From: Acridotheres tristis
Lineage: Eukaryota; Chordata; Aves; Passeriformes; Sturnidae
Length of the DNA stretch: 64,000 bases
NCBI GenBank assembly: GCA_037013685.1
Contig: CM072889.1
Coordinates: 3,605,976-3,669,975 of the forward strand
Reading direction: 5' to 3'
Shown piece by piece: positions 27,750-40,200 of this stretch. The notes beneath the pieces were generated by a model that searched no databases, was not told the DNA's origin, and saw nothing but the letters and a program-made list of their open reading frames with translations. How positions within the stretch are numbered: the first letter of the stretch is position 1; every line of letters begins with the position of its first letter. A program made the translations under genes and the position numbers.

Positions 27750-30700
27750 ATGAACCAGTTCAGCTTCGGGGCGGCCGCTCCCGGCGGCGCCTTCAACCTG
27801 GGCGCGCCCCGAGCCGCCGCCGCCACCACCGCGGCCACCAGCAGCTTCTCCTTCTCCGCGCCCGCGCCCGCCGCCGCCTCCAGCGGCTTCAGCTTCGGCA
27901 GCGCGGCGCCGGCGGCGGGCGGCAGCCAGCCCGCCGGGCTCTTCTCCTTCAGCAAGCCGGGCACGGCCGCACAGCCCTCCGGCTTCAGCTTCGGCTCGGC
28001 CAGCGCGGCCCCCGCGGCCCCGGCGACCGCCGCCTTCCCGCTGGGGTGAGACCCGGGGCCGGCCGGGGGCGCGGGCAGCGGGAGGGAGCGAGGAGGGAGC
28101 GGGGGAGGCTCCTCTGGGTGCTGGGCGAGGGCTCGGGGGGATTCTGCAGCGAGCGAGCCTGCCTCTTGTCCTGGGGCTTCCCAGCGCCCTGCAGTGATCG
28201 CCTCGTTGGGCAAGTGCTCAGCGAGCCCTGGCACCTGTCCCGGCTGATGTTTTCATGGGGGAGCTCTTACACGTGCTGGGAAGGAGATGTTCCACGTTTC
28301 CGTCTGGAAATGAGGTGGACACGCGTGTACAAGGAAATCCTAAAGCTCTGCTACCGGATATAAAACGTCTTGTTTTCTCTGACCCGAATCTGGAGTGCTC
28401 TGAATGTTTTCTCGGCACTTTGAGAGTGATTTGTCGTTAAGGAAAGGCTGCGAATTCTGGAGTGGTTCTGCAGAACTGCTGCTGTCAAAACTTACCAGAT
28501 GGGAGCTGTGGGAAGGGAGCTCAAATGAGGACGAGCAGAAAAAAAACAGCCATGTGTAGAGGGAGTGAAAGTGGTGAGCTGAGAGAAGGAGCAGCTTCAT
28601 ATATACTGCCATAAAATGTCCTGTGGTGGCTGAGTGGGTGGAGGTAATGAAGGGGGAGTCTGTAGAAAGAGCCCTAATGGGGGATGGCAGGTGACAGCAG
28701 CTGGATAGAATCTGTCGTCAGAATTGGGACACGAGCCTGGCCAGGTGTGCATCTCTTTGAAAGGAGGATTTTTCTGTCAGCAGAAGGAAGGAGTGGTCAG
28801 TGAGAAAGCCAACAGTGTACTTGAGTGGATATGTGTCTCAAGCAGATTGGCTTCTTTTCTTCTCTAGGGCAAACACCTCAAAAGTGAGCTTTGGAGCCAG
28901 CACTGCCACTTCAACTCCTGGAATCACGGGGGGCTTTTCTTTTGGTGCCCCTGCCGCAACCAGCACACCCTCGAGTCAGGCAGCAGCCCCGTCTGGCTTT
29001 ACCTTTGGCTCTGCTGGCACCAGCACCACCAGCACGGCTCCGTCTGGGACGACAGGAGGCTTCACCTTCTCCAGTGGCACCACGACTCAGGCGGGAACAG
29101 CCGGCTTCGGCATCGGCACCGCGGCTCCGCAGGCGACGTCCGCAGGGCTGACCTTTGGCACGGCCCCTGCGGCTGCTGCCACCACCAGCACGGCCACCCT
29201 GGGAGCTGCCACCCCGGCAGCAGTGCCCTTCAGCCTTGGGGGACAGCCCACAGGTGGGGGAACAGGCTTGGGGGGAGGTTGGGAGCCTTTGGCATGGGAA
29301 TATCAGAGGGTGGAGTGCAGCTCTGCAGCCTCTGGCCTCTGCTGGGGCAGAATGGAGCCAGAGGCTGGAGCCAGGGGTGTTTCTGATATTTCTGTCCAGG
29401 GTGTGCAGTGGTGAGGAGCAATTGCTCTTTAGCCTGTAGGAAGAAAGTCCATCTTTTCCTTTTGTTCCTGGTTCCAGGTCTAACCTTTGGGGCACTGCCT
29501 TCAACAGCAGCCACCAGTACAACCACGGCCACGCTGACCACGACTACCAGCCAGGCACCCACCCTGTCCTTTGGAACCAAGCTTGGAGGTAGGAAGCTGT
29601 TCTAGAAAACAGTTCATCAAGGCTTTGTGAAATCTGCTGTCCTCTTGGCAATATCTGTCTATTGGTGGTAGACAAATATTTTATACTGGGGTGTGGGAAT
29701 GGGCCAGAAGCGTTTGTTCCTGTCAGTTTGCTCTGGCAGTGGTGATCTGCGACAGCTCCTAGAGCCACTGGACAGCGTGTCCTATGTTTCTGATTGTGTC
29801 TCACATGATAGATTCTGTTCTGTGCTTGTTTGGGGAGCACAGTGGAAGGGAGGCACAATCTTAAAGGGCACATTGTGAAAGAGAGGGAGTGGAGGGAGAA
29901 TAAGAAGAGAAGGAGGTTAAAATGCTGACATCCCCAAGACCCAGGTGTGGCTGGGCAGTTTGTGTCACCCTCCCAGCAGGGCTGTTATGCAGTGGGTGGG
30001 AGCTCAGCGTGCTCTGCTTGTACACATGGAGCTGTTTGTCTCTGCAGTCACATCCACAGCTGCCACCACAGCCTCCACCACCAGCACCACCTCAGTGCTG
30101 GGCTCCACGGGGCCCTCTTTGTTTGCGTCTGTGGCCACTTCTTCAGCCTCCACCTCCACCACCACCACGGGCCTCTCACGTGAGTCTCTCAGGTCTCAAA
30201 CCTCTCAGGCAGGTTTGTCCTTGGGGCAGTAAAGGAGCAGCCTGGCTGCTGCTGCTCCCTGTGGGTGCTGGAGCTGCTGCTCCTGCAGTGGGAGCAGGGA
30301 GCAGGCTGGGCTCGGCTTCTCCAAGGGGCCCTGCATGTCATGGCTTAGGCAACCGGATAATGGTGTCTTCTCTTTACAGTTGGTGCCACTTCCACTGGTT
30401 CCACCGGGACAGCCACTCTGGGGACACTTGGCTTTGGATTAAAAACTCCTGGAACAACAGCTGCCACAACAAGCACAGCCACTGGTAGGAATGAGGTGCC
30501 GCAAGTCACTGAAGAGAAGGGAGCCTGAATTCAGTGCTCTGTAGAAGTGTAAAGGGCCATGTGAGAGTAGAGGCACAGCAGCTACGATTTGGAAAGCGCT
30601 GGAGTAACTGAAAACAGCAGAGTTTGTCTTTCTGTGATCCTTGTCCATCTCTTTGTGAAAACATGGAAGTTCTCTCATCTGCTGCAAAGGTGCAGGGGTG

Positions 30701-33671
30701 GAACTGGGTGTGCTGGTAGTTATTAGGTCTAATAGTAAAACATGAGGTTGTTGACAAGAGTGTGGACTAGGGATGTTTTCATTCTCTCCATGACAGATGT
30801 GGGATTTGCTGTTGCTCCCTTCAGAGGGTTCTGCTGCAGCTCCTACAGCCATGTGCAGTGCACACTGGACCTGTTCTCTGTTTGTGAGCTACCAGGTGTG
30901 TCCTCTTCTGTTGCTTGACTTGAATCTCCTCCTGCAGGGACTACTTCTGCTTCTGGCTTTGCTTTGAACCTGAAGCCATTGACTACAACTGGTGCCATTG
31001 GAGCTGTCACCTCCACAGCTGCCATAACCACAACCACCACAACCAGGTGAGTGTTTTGTGACCATTGACCATTTCCTGCCTGGGGCAGGAGCAGCTGCAG
31101 TGCTCATGCTGGGATCTGGAGGAGGAAGGGGAAATGAGTGAGTGTTGTGGTGTTTCTCTTTCCTCACCTTGTGTCCTGTGCTGCCCCTCACTCCCTCTCA
31201 GTGCCCCCCCAGTGATGACTTATGCCCAGCTGGAGAGTTTGATAAACAAGTGGAGCCTGGAACTGGAAGACCAAGAGAAGCACTTCCTCCATCAAGCTAC
31301 ACAAGTCAATGCCTGGGACCGGATGCTGATAGAGAATGGAGAGAAGGTGAGCTGACCTCCAGTGGAACCTCCTTCTGCTTGCTCAGGTCCTTAAAGGCCT
31401 CAGTGTTACAAGCCATCGAGTGGGACTTTCCACCTGTAAAAGAAAGAGATGGGAGCTCCACCTGGGTGCTTTTCACAGACTCTCTGTTTTTTCTGCTTGG
31501 AAATGTGTTCTGTGACCTTGCTTTGTGATACCTTGTTTTCTTAGGGGGGATCATTCCAAGCTGAACCTCCCTTATTCCATCTTTGGTCTCTAAATCTTTG
31601 TCACCATCTCTTGTTTCCAATGCAACTTGCATGGTGCTACTTTCTCCCTCCCTCCTCTCTTCTTTGGAGAGCTGATTTCTTGGTTTTCAAGGTGTAATGA
31701 AATGTCTTCTCTTTCCAGATTACTTCATTACACAGAGAAGTAGAGAAGGTGAAGGTTGATCAGAAGAGGTAGGAGGCTGTGAACACTTGTAAAGATTTTG
31801 TTTCTTCTCTGCACTGTCCTGCCTGGTTGTGTGACAGCTGTGCAATGTCTTCACCATGAAAGGGAAGCAGTTGGCCTTTTCTCTTTGCAGACTGGATCAG
31901 GAACTGGACTTCATTCTGTCCCAGCAGAAAGAGCTGGAGGACTTGCTGACCCCTCTGGAGGAGTCTGTGAAGGAGCAGAGCGGGACCATCTACCTGCAGC
32001 ACGCAGATGAGGAACGGGAGAGGACGTGAGGCGCAAATCTGCTGGGGATGGGGGATGAGCACTGTGCTGTGCTCACAACAGTCAGCAGGAGATAGACTGG
32101 CATGTGTGACAGGATTGAACAATGAGTGGCTGCTGTCACATATTTAATCCTCTTTCATGCGTGACAATTTAGATTTTACTCATTAGAAACTAGAACAGTG
32201 AGTGGAAGCCCTTGAATCAGCATGAAAAGCTCTTTGGATGTTAGTGTAATCTGCTGTCTAGGAAGAGGTTACTAATTTTGGCATAATCTCGAAAAATTTT
32301 TCTTCAGTGACAGAAGTGGTGAGAGCAGAGTGAACTGTGTGGCACGAGAATCCTTGTTAGCCTTTAGTGATGCATCATTGCTGGGTAGTTAAAGGCAGTG
32401 TTTGTGTGGCTTAAGAGGTGAGGAATCTTGAATCCAGGTTCGCTGCTTCCTTCAGTTCTCACAGAGCCTTCCAGGAAGTCCTCCACTCTCTTGCTTGTCT
32501 GTAGATCAAGTGGGACAGGGGTTGGCCCTTCATGTCGCTGATTGAGCCTCTCTGGGTGCTGTTCCCAGGACTCTGCCCGCCTTGGCTGCAGATGTGGAAG
32601 CTCATTCTGACTGCCCATAGTTGGTGTGACTGCGAGCAGGTCTTCAAAGTTGTCCTCAAACATTCTGATCTTGGTTCTTGTGCTCTGCAGCTACAAACTG
32701 GCTGAAAACATCGATGCTCAGCTGAAGCGCATGGCACAAGATCTGAAGGACATCACTGAGCACCTGAACACATCAAGAGGCCCAGCAGACACGAGTGACC
32801 CGGTAAATGCAAGCTTTTATTTTTATTTTTTATTATTTATATTTAATTGATCTTGACACTCTTTATGACTGTACTCAGAAACTCTTTTTCAGTAAAAATT
32901 TCCTTTTAATATTGCAGTCTGAGTTTTTCCACATCCATTTTGAATTTTGCCACATCAAGCCTAAGCTGACCAATGTTCTGCTGGTTCCTAGGTCTAAATT
33001 AAAATAAGCCAAAGCCACAGACATACCATCTAAACTGTGCAGTTCTCTTACTGCTAAGAAGCAAAGTAGCAGCATTGCTGCACACACTTCCCTGGCAAAG
33101 TGGCTGCCGCCTTAGGGAAGCTGTGCAAGGAGAAACTTGCCTTTGACTCCTCTTGGTGTTCATGGAGTCTCACAACTAACTTGCACCTTCTCTCTCTGCT
33201 CAGCTTCAGCAGATCTGTAAAATTCTGAATGCACACATGGATTCCCTACAGTGGATTGACCAGAACTCAGGTGAGATTTATCTTGCAGACTTTTGGGAAT
33301 GTGAACAGAAAGCAGGAGCTTGTGTGTGAGTGTTTGTTCATCTCTGAATTCCTGAAGATGCCTGAGCAATCTTCCTCCTCACATTCAGTGGCACTGTCCC
33401 TTCTGGGCTTGAATTCTCCTTCTCTGCCTGATTAGAGGCCTCTGATGAGAAGTTACAGCTAGCAACTGCTGGTGTTTTACCAAAAAAGCCCTGCTCTGTT
33501 TTTCTTTCTCCTACAAGCAGAACTGTGCAAGGTTGTGTTCTCGGGTTACTGTGACACTAATGCCTTGTTTCTCCCGCAGCTGTTCTGCAGAGAAAGGTGG
33601 AAGAGGTGACAAAGGTTTGTGAGAGTCGCCGCAAGGAGCAGGAGCGCAGCTTTCGGATCACCTTTGATTGA
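27750..33671 (+). CDS. NUP62: Nucleoporin p62, copy A (12 exons)
   Basis: Central-channel FG nucleoporin; its coiled coil pairs with Nup58 and Nup54 and its FG repeats bind transport receptors. Exons: 27750-28045, 28868-29253, 29478-29588, 30048-30179, 30380-30484, 30938-31046, 31202-31346, 31719-31768, 31891-32025, 32691-32802, 33204-33270, 33580-33671. All have GT-AG borders; total 580 codons with stop. Exons 1-6 encode the Ser/Thr/Ala-rich FG domain (about residues 1-380), with FSFG, FNLG and FTFG repeats. Exons 7-12 encode the conserved helical domain from MTYAQLESLINKWSLELE to SFRITFD. In exon 10 residues 512, 513 and 519 are T, E and R, against I, D and G in copy B. Human Nup62 has I, E and G there. 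The frame is fully open, so this looks functional. The multi-exon structure and neighbours correspond to mammalian NUP62CL, not to the retrogene-like mammalian NUP62. Confidence 0.95.
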
Positions 33672-33767
33672 AACACTCCCACGGTCAAAGGATGAACATA
33701 AAACCTCCACAGAAAACCCAAGTGTTTGAGGTCTGAAATGATGACCTGGCTTTGTTTCTTTTCTTAG

Positions 33768-33773
33768 AATAAA
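33768..33773 (+). terminator. NUP62 copy A polyadenylation signal
   Basis: AATAAA lies 97 bases after the stop codon and is followed by a GT-rich stretch and a T run. The equivalent signal is conserved in copy B. Confidence 0.8.
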
Positions 33774-34084
33774 ATATGTTGTTTGTTCCAAAACCACTTT
33801 TTTTTGTGTTGGACAGGAGAAGCTGAGAAACTGCCCAAAGTCTGGGGGGGAAGTGTGGTCTCTGTGCTTTAGCTCTGGCTGCAGACTGGTGAGATACACA
33901 AATGCTGCTTTAGAGGGCTCAGGGCACTCTCTGTCTCCAGGGGAGCCAGCAGAGGTGGAAGGCTCCCAGGACTGAAATGTGGACACAGCCCTACAGCAGC
34001 AGAGTGCAGCACACTTGGCTTTAGAAGACATGTGGACTATAAACATCAATAAGCACACACTAAGGAAATACCACAATAAGTGCG

Positions 34085-34090
34085 TTTATT
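34085..34090 (-). terminator. RBM41 polyadenylation signal
   Basis: TTTATT on plus (AATAAA on minus) lies about 206 bases past the RBM41 stop codon. It is only about 310 bases from the convergent signal of NUP62 copy A. Confidence 0.6.
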
Positions 34091-34295
34091 TATCTGACCT
34101 CTTCTCTCCCTCCTTGCCCCAACGGTGTACAGGCAGTCCCCATCTCTCAAGAAGAGCCCAGTCCCCAGCTCTCCATTCTCCACTCTGAGATCAGTGGACC
34201 TGCACGTTGACTCCCAACACTCCTTCACTGTCCCACGTTCAACCACAGCTTTCCCAAGCTCACTGAAATTCACAAGGCTGCTGGTTCTTCATCCC

Positions 34296-37200
34296 TCACG
34301 TGGCAGGAGGGGTCTCTGCAGCAGAGGAGCTGGGGATGGCGGAGTCAGCCTCTGGCAAATGCTTCTTGCTTTTCCCAAAGGCGATCACCAGGGGCTTCCC
34401 CTGCAGCTTGTACCCATTCAGCAGCTGCAGGGCGCTCTGCGCTGACTCTGTGTCTGCAACGAGAGGGCACAGTGGGCACAGGGCACCCAGCACGTGTCCC
34501 TATAGGTGTTCCCATCTGATGGCCACTCAGCCTGCTCTAGTGCAGTGAGGGGACACTCCAGCTCCCGTGACAAGCTGAATGAACACTGCACGTGACAGCC
34601 TGCATCACTTCTACCCTGGTACATGCTCTTCCCACCCCAGGAAAGGACCATGGCACAAAAGGAAGACAAGGGAGTGAATTCCTCTGCTTCTCCTTGGAAA
34701 GCAGGCTTGGCAGCAGTGCAGTGCCCTGCAGGAGGATGTGACTCCTTTGAGAGCTAGGGAATAACTGAGAGGAACGAGGCAGCAACTCACCAGGGAAGGT
34801 GATGAAGGCCTGATCCCTCATCCGGCCGCTCAGGAGGCGGAACTGGATCAGTGGGCTGTCCTCGTTCTGGAACCGAGCAAACAAGGACACCAGGTCCTTC
34901 ATTGTCACTCGGGGGCCCAGGTTCTTCAAATATAGCACCTGTAACAGACACAGAGGGTCAGCGAGCCTTTGCCATGCAAAGATACCCTTCCTGAGTCTGT
35001 ACAGCTCAAGGTGTGAATTAGCTCAACCCTCACACCCACATGCTAATGATGGCATTTAGAGGATAGGTGGGTGTACAGAGAAAGGCAGCTCTGAAGTCAA
35101 GGCATCACCCTGCTTGCCTGCATCAAGCACTGACAGTTTCAGTTTATTATAAAACAGTTCAGTTTATTTATAAACACAACAATCTCCAGCTACCAGACAG
35201 GCACAGTTTTGAATAAGGTGACAGCAGGTCCCAGCCAGGCCTGAACAGACAGAGCCCATCTTGACAGGTGACCTGCTGGAGCCAAGGAAGGCTGTGCTCA
35301 CAAGTACATCTCTTTGCCAGGCTGGTGACTTCAGAGCCCAAGGTTCCTTTTCCCCCCAGAGTGGAGGCTGCTGTCCCCCTTGGCCCAGAGGATCAGCCAA
35401 GCAACCTAAAGGCGACAGCAAAGAGGAGCCTCTGCCTACTGACAGGGCTGCAGGGCATACTGCTGAGCAAGGATAAATCCTGGTTCATCTCAGCTTACCT
35501 TGCTGGGCTCCCCTGGATGATAGGATGAGAACCTGGGTATTTTCCGGAGTTCTTCCTCTGAGAGGCGGTTCTTGAGGATCTCCTCTTCTGGGACAAACTC
35601 AACTGGCTCTTTGATAACCACAGGCCTTGGAGGGGACTGGTGGGGCTTTGTTGCAGAAACACTGGGACTTGCTGCCTGTTCTGCTTGCTCCTCCTGGTCT
35701 GGAAGTGAGGATTCCTCAGTCCCAGCCCCCTGTGGGGTCGGGGACAAGCAGGGGTCACTTGTAGCAGACTGGACTTTTTCAGGGCACTTCTTGCTCAGCA
35801 GCTCTTGGTAAACACTCTCCAGATGAACCATGGGGTCCTTTTCATCTGTTCCCCTCTTCTGAGTGTCATCTAATTCATAACAGAGATAGGTGGTAACTAT
35901 CACCAATAACCTGGAAAACACACAGACTGCAAGAAGAGACACAGAAAGGAGAAACTGTTTCACCCCAGCCTCTGTGCCTAGGCTCTGCAGATTGTTTAAA
36001 ACAGGAGCAGACACAGCAAGTGCTGGTACCCCAGCTCAGGATGAATCTGCTGAGTGTAGCAGCTCTACCTATGTTACATCAGAGCTCTTTCCTTCAGAGA
36101 TGCCCTCACTTGCTTATGTGCAGCCACATTTCAGCACTTTCTAGTGACTCCTTCAACACACCTTCCTCCTCTTGCATGTATGGCCAGGATGGGCCATGCT
36201 GCCTTCCTGTATCACTACATGGAGTGGAAACATTTTACTTTCAAGGACATCAGATTAAGCTCCTGGTTTTAAAGAAGGTCCCTGACACAGACTGATCAAT
36301 GATCTCTTTTAATTCTCTTTAACAGAAATGAGGACAAACGTGACAGCAGCATCACCCAGCCTTCAACTGGATCCAACTCCACTTCAGGGATGAGGCTTTA
36401 ACAAGTCATTCCTCCTCTTACCTGCTCTGTGCCTTTGCTTCCTTCACCCCCTGCAGTTACCTCAGAGAAGGAACAATCTCCAGTCCTACACAGACACTTT
36501 GTGTAACTCAGAGACTACTAAAGCATCACCCAGGCTCTTTCCCCACGCCCCGAGCTGCTCTGCACTACATGCAACACATCAGGGAGATCCACGCTCTCCA
36601 GAAATGGACTTTAAAACCTCTATATTAAACCCTTCATAGAACCAACTGTTTGTCTGCTCCTGTAAGAGAGGGAAATATCTCCTCCCACACAGTACCAAAG
36701 CAGAACCACATCTTCAGGGACAGAAGGCCAGACAGAAATGTGTCGGGCTCCCACACAGCCTGGCTCTGTGTGCTGGAGCCAAGAAGAGCCCTTGTTGGAT
36801 GCCAGAAACCTGGGGTTTTTGAGTTTTCTGTGCTTTCTGGCACTGACCCTCTGGAGAACACTGTTTTTGACCTAAAGCCTTGGAGAAAGCTTCTAAATAT
36901 GAATAATGAAGTTAAAAGGTGTGTAGTTAAAAGTGTGTGCTTTCACATAGTAAAAAGTTTTAAATTTAAGGTTTTCACAGCATAGTAATAGGTATGGAAC
37001 AATATAAAAGATTGTAGGTGTCTTTTTCAGTGTTCATCTTCCTTCTCCTTCATAGGTTTCAAGTAGTAGTTTCTGATTAGCGAGTCAGTGTCACATTAAA
37101 GGTCATAGAAATTTAGTTATCGAGTTAAAAATATAAATAATGTGTTAATTATCTATTAGACTGTTTAAAAGACCTTGTAGCAGCTGAATCTTCCTCCATT

Positions 37201-40200
37201 TTCCTCGCTTCTAGCACGTAACTAAAATGCTGTTGAACGCTCTGTACTTTCTAATAAAATTGAATAAACAACCAAGCCCAAACAGCCCAAACCAAGCCCA
37301 AAGCAGTACAAAACGCCCACTGCTATTACAAGCCCCGAGCCCACGGACCTTCGTGGTAGAGGGCCCGGAGGAAGGAGTGTCTGTCTGTTCCCTGGAAAAG
37401 GGCGTTCTCGATCTCCATCTCCCGCCGGCTCAGCTGCTTGCTGCCTGCAAACCTCTGCGGCAGCGCCAGGATGCGCCGGCGCTCCTCCAGCTTCTCCTGG
37501 ATGGCATCGAGCCGCTCCTGCGTGGCCTCGGGGGCTGCCCCCAGCCCAGAGCCCTGCAAAACAAAACAGCACGACTTGGCTCAGCAATGGCACAGCTTGG
37601 CTCAGCAATGGCACAGCTGGGCTCAGCAATGGCACAGCACGGCTCAGCAATGGCACAGCTCGGCTCAGCAATGGCACAGCTCGGCTCAGCAATGGCACAG
37701 CCCGGCTCAGCAATGGCACAGCCCGGCTCAGCAATGGCACGGCTGGGCTCAGCAATGGCACAGCTCGGCTCAGCAATGGCACGGCTGGGCTCAGCAATGG
37801 CACGGCTGGGCTCAGCAATGGCACGGCTGGGCTCAGCAATGGCACAGCACGGCTCAGCAATGGCACGGCTGGGCTCAGCAATGGCACAGCTGGGCTCGGC
37901 AATGGCACAGCACGGCTCAGCAATGGCACAGCTCGGCTCAGCAATGGCACGGCTGGGCTCAGCAATGGCACAGCACGGCTCAGCAATGGCACGGCTCGGC
38001 TCAGCAATGGCACAGCTGGGCTCGGCAATGGCACAGCACGGCTCAGCAATGGCACAGCACGGCTCAGCAACGGCACAGCTGGGCTCGGCAATGGCACAGC
38101 TGGGCTCAGCAATGGCACAGCACGGCTCAGCAATGGCACGGCTGGGCTCAGCAATGGCACAGCACGGCTCAGCAATGGCACAGCACGGCTCAGCAATGGC
38201 ACAGCACGGCTCAGCAACGGCACAGCTCGGCTCAGCAATGGCACGGCACGGCTCAGCAATGGCACGGCTCGGCTCAGCAATGGCACAGCACGGCTCAGCA
38301 ACGGCACAGCTCGGCTCAGCAATGGCACAGCTGGGCTCAGCAATGGCACAGCTGGGCTCAGCAATGGCACAGCTCGGCTCAGCAATGGCACAGCACGGCT
38401 CAGCAATGGCACGGCTGGGCTCAGCAATGGCACGGCTGGGCTCAGCAATGGCACAGCACGGCTCAGCAACGGCACAGCCCGGCTCAGCAATGGCACAGCT
38501 CGGCTCAGCAACGGCACAGCTGGGCTCAGCAACGGCACAGCACGGCTCGGCAATGGCACCGGTTTGGCTCGGCAATGGCACCGGTTTGGCTCGGCAATGG
38601 CACCGGTTTGGCTCGGCAATGGCACACCTTGACTCAACAATGGCACAGCTGGGCTCAGCAATGGCACAGACCTTCTCCTCAGAGCGAGTCAAATGTCACA
38701 GCCCAGCCCTGCAGTGGGTGCAATGAGGAACCATCCCCCAGGGCACTAAGAGGTTCCTGTTACTGCAAGGGCAGGATAAATACAACCATGCAGCAAGCTC
38801 AGCTCTTGAGGGAAGTGGAGAAACAGCTCCTTTCTCGTGACTTGTCTGTGCTGCTTCCCTCTCCCTCTGTCCCTGCTGCCTCTGGCAGCTACAGCCATTT
38901 CCCACAGCCACCTTCAGTGACTGCACAACCATCCTCTGGCAATTTTTTCCCCACACTACAGCATCCTCGAGCTCCAGCTTCCACCAAGCTCTTAATCTGT
39001 GACCCTGAGAACCTTATTTGCTGAAAAGTGGACCCCCAGCTGCTGCTTGGCACCCGAGGGGATGTTTATGCTGAGGACTAAACCCCAGCAAACCCTGAAA
39101 CCACCCTCACAGCTCACCTATAAAAAGGGAGCATCCCTGGGTAAACAAACCTCACTGCACGGCCCACTTCATGCTGCCAAAGGACAGAGACACACCTCAG
39201 CTGCTGAAAGGGCATTTCTGCTCCCCCATCCACATCGATCAGAATACAGAGAACACACTTTTATGGGGCTGTGGGTGGATTTTCTGTTCTCAAATTCAGT
39301 TTGAGAATTAATGTGGCAGATCCTTCTGCCTCAGGCAAGAAATCAGGCTTTCTCCCTGCACTGAGCACAGCCTAACAGTTTCCCATGGTACCTCTGTCCC
39401 ATATCTGCACAGCTTCTTCCATTCACCATTTCACAGCTTCCCTGAGGCACAAAAGGCTGTTTATATGGAAAAGCAATTCCCAGAAATCATTTGTTTTACT
39501 TTGTTTTCAAAAAAGCTGCCACTTAGCAGCTGAAAATAACATAAATCTGCACTCAGGACTTTGCCAAGAGCTCCCCAGGCAATCTGAAGTTCTCTCTGTC
39601 TCAGCTGACATTATTCATCACTCATGGTGGAATCTTTCACTCAGGGCCTCCATTTCTGAAGTTGCACATCACTACCTGACATGGGCTTTCTCCCTAAATC
39701 GTCTTCTCTCAGAACCTGTAGAAGACATAGCCTGATGTCACCACTTTTTTCTGTCAGAGTAGTGTTTTCCATACAAATCATTTTTCCTGAACATCCCAGA
39801 ATTAATTTCATACTAAATATAACAGCTGGAACTGATGACATTGATTTTCATTCTTAAATTAACATCATCCCTCTCTACACCAAGCTTTAAGCAGGCCACA
39901 CCAGGGCTGGATTTGCATTTAAACACCAAAGGAAGTAATGAGTTCAGCTGAAAAGAGGCAAACCCCTGATTACCACAGACAACTCTCTCCTGCACACAGC
40001 TACAGCTCAGGAGGAGGAGACAGAGGGAAGCCAAGGATCAGCCCGAGTCCTGTTTTGCATTTTCTAGTTTGGCAAATTAAGAGCAGGACACTCCAGTGTA
40101 CCTGACACAGGATAACAAAAGTCTCTTGTCTCTAGAATGTGGGGGAAAAAAAAGGTTGAAGGTAGGGGAAGGGGAAAAACCTGCTGGAAGAGTACCCAGG

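Larger units (their letters stand above)
27430..33925 (+). repeat. Left arm of large inverted repeat (palindrome), NUP62 copy A
   Basis: This arm is homologous in reverse complement to about 43635-50795. Positions pair with a constant sum of 78227 from 27627 to about 29600, and 78232 from about 29690 to about 32150, so only one 5-bp indel occurs over 4.5 kb. Beyond about 32160 the arms differ by larger indels and many substitutions, yet homology is traceable through exon 12 to about 33925, past the polyadenylation site. Confidence 0.95.

Noticed and set aside
37222..39024. Open frames of 420-528 codons on both strands
   Set aside because: They are produced by a 21-bp tandem repeat free of stops, inside an RBM41 intron. 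The repeat runs in both orientations and more than one frame, so coding is not supported.
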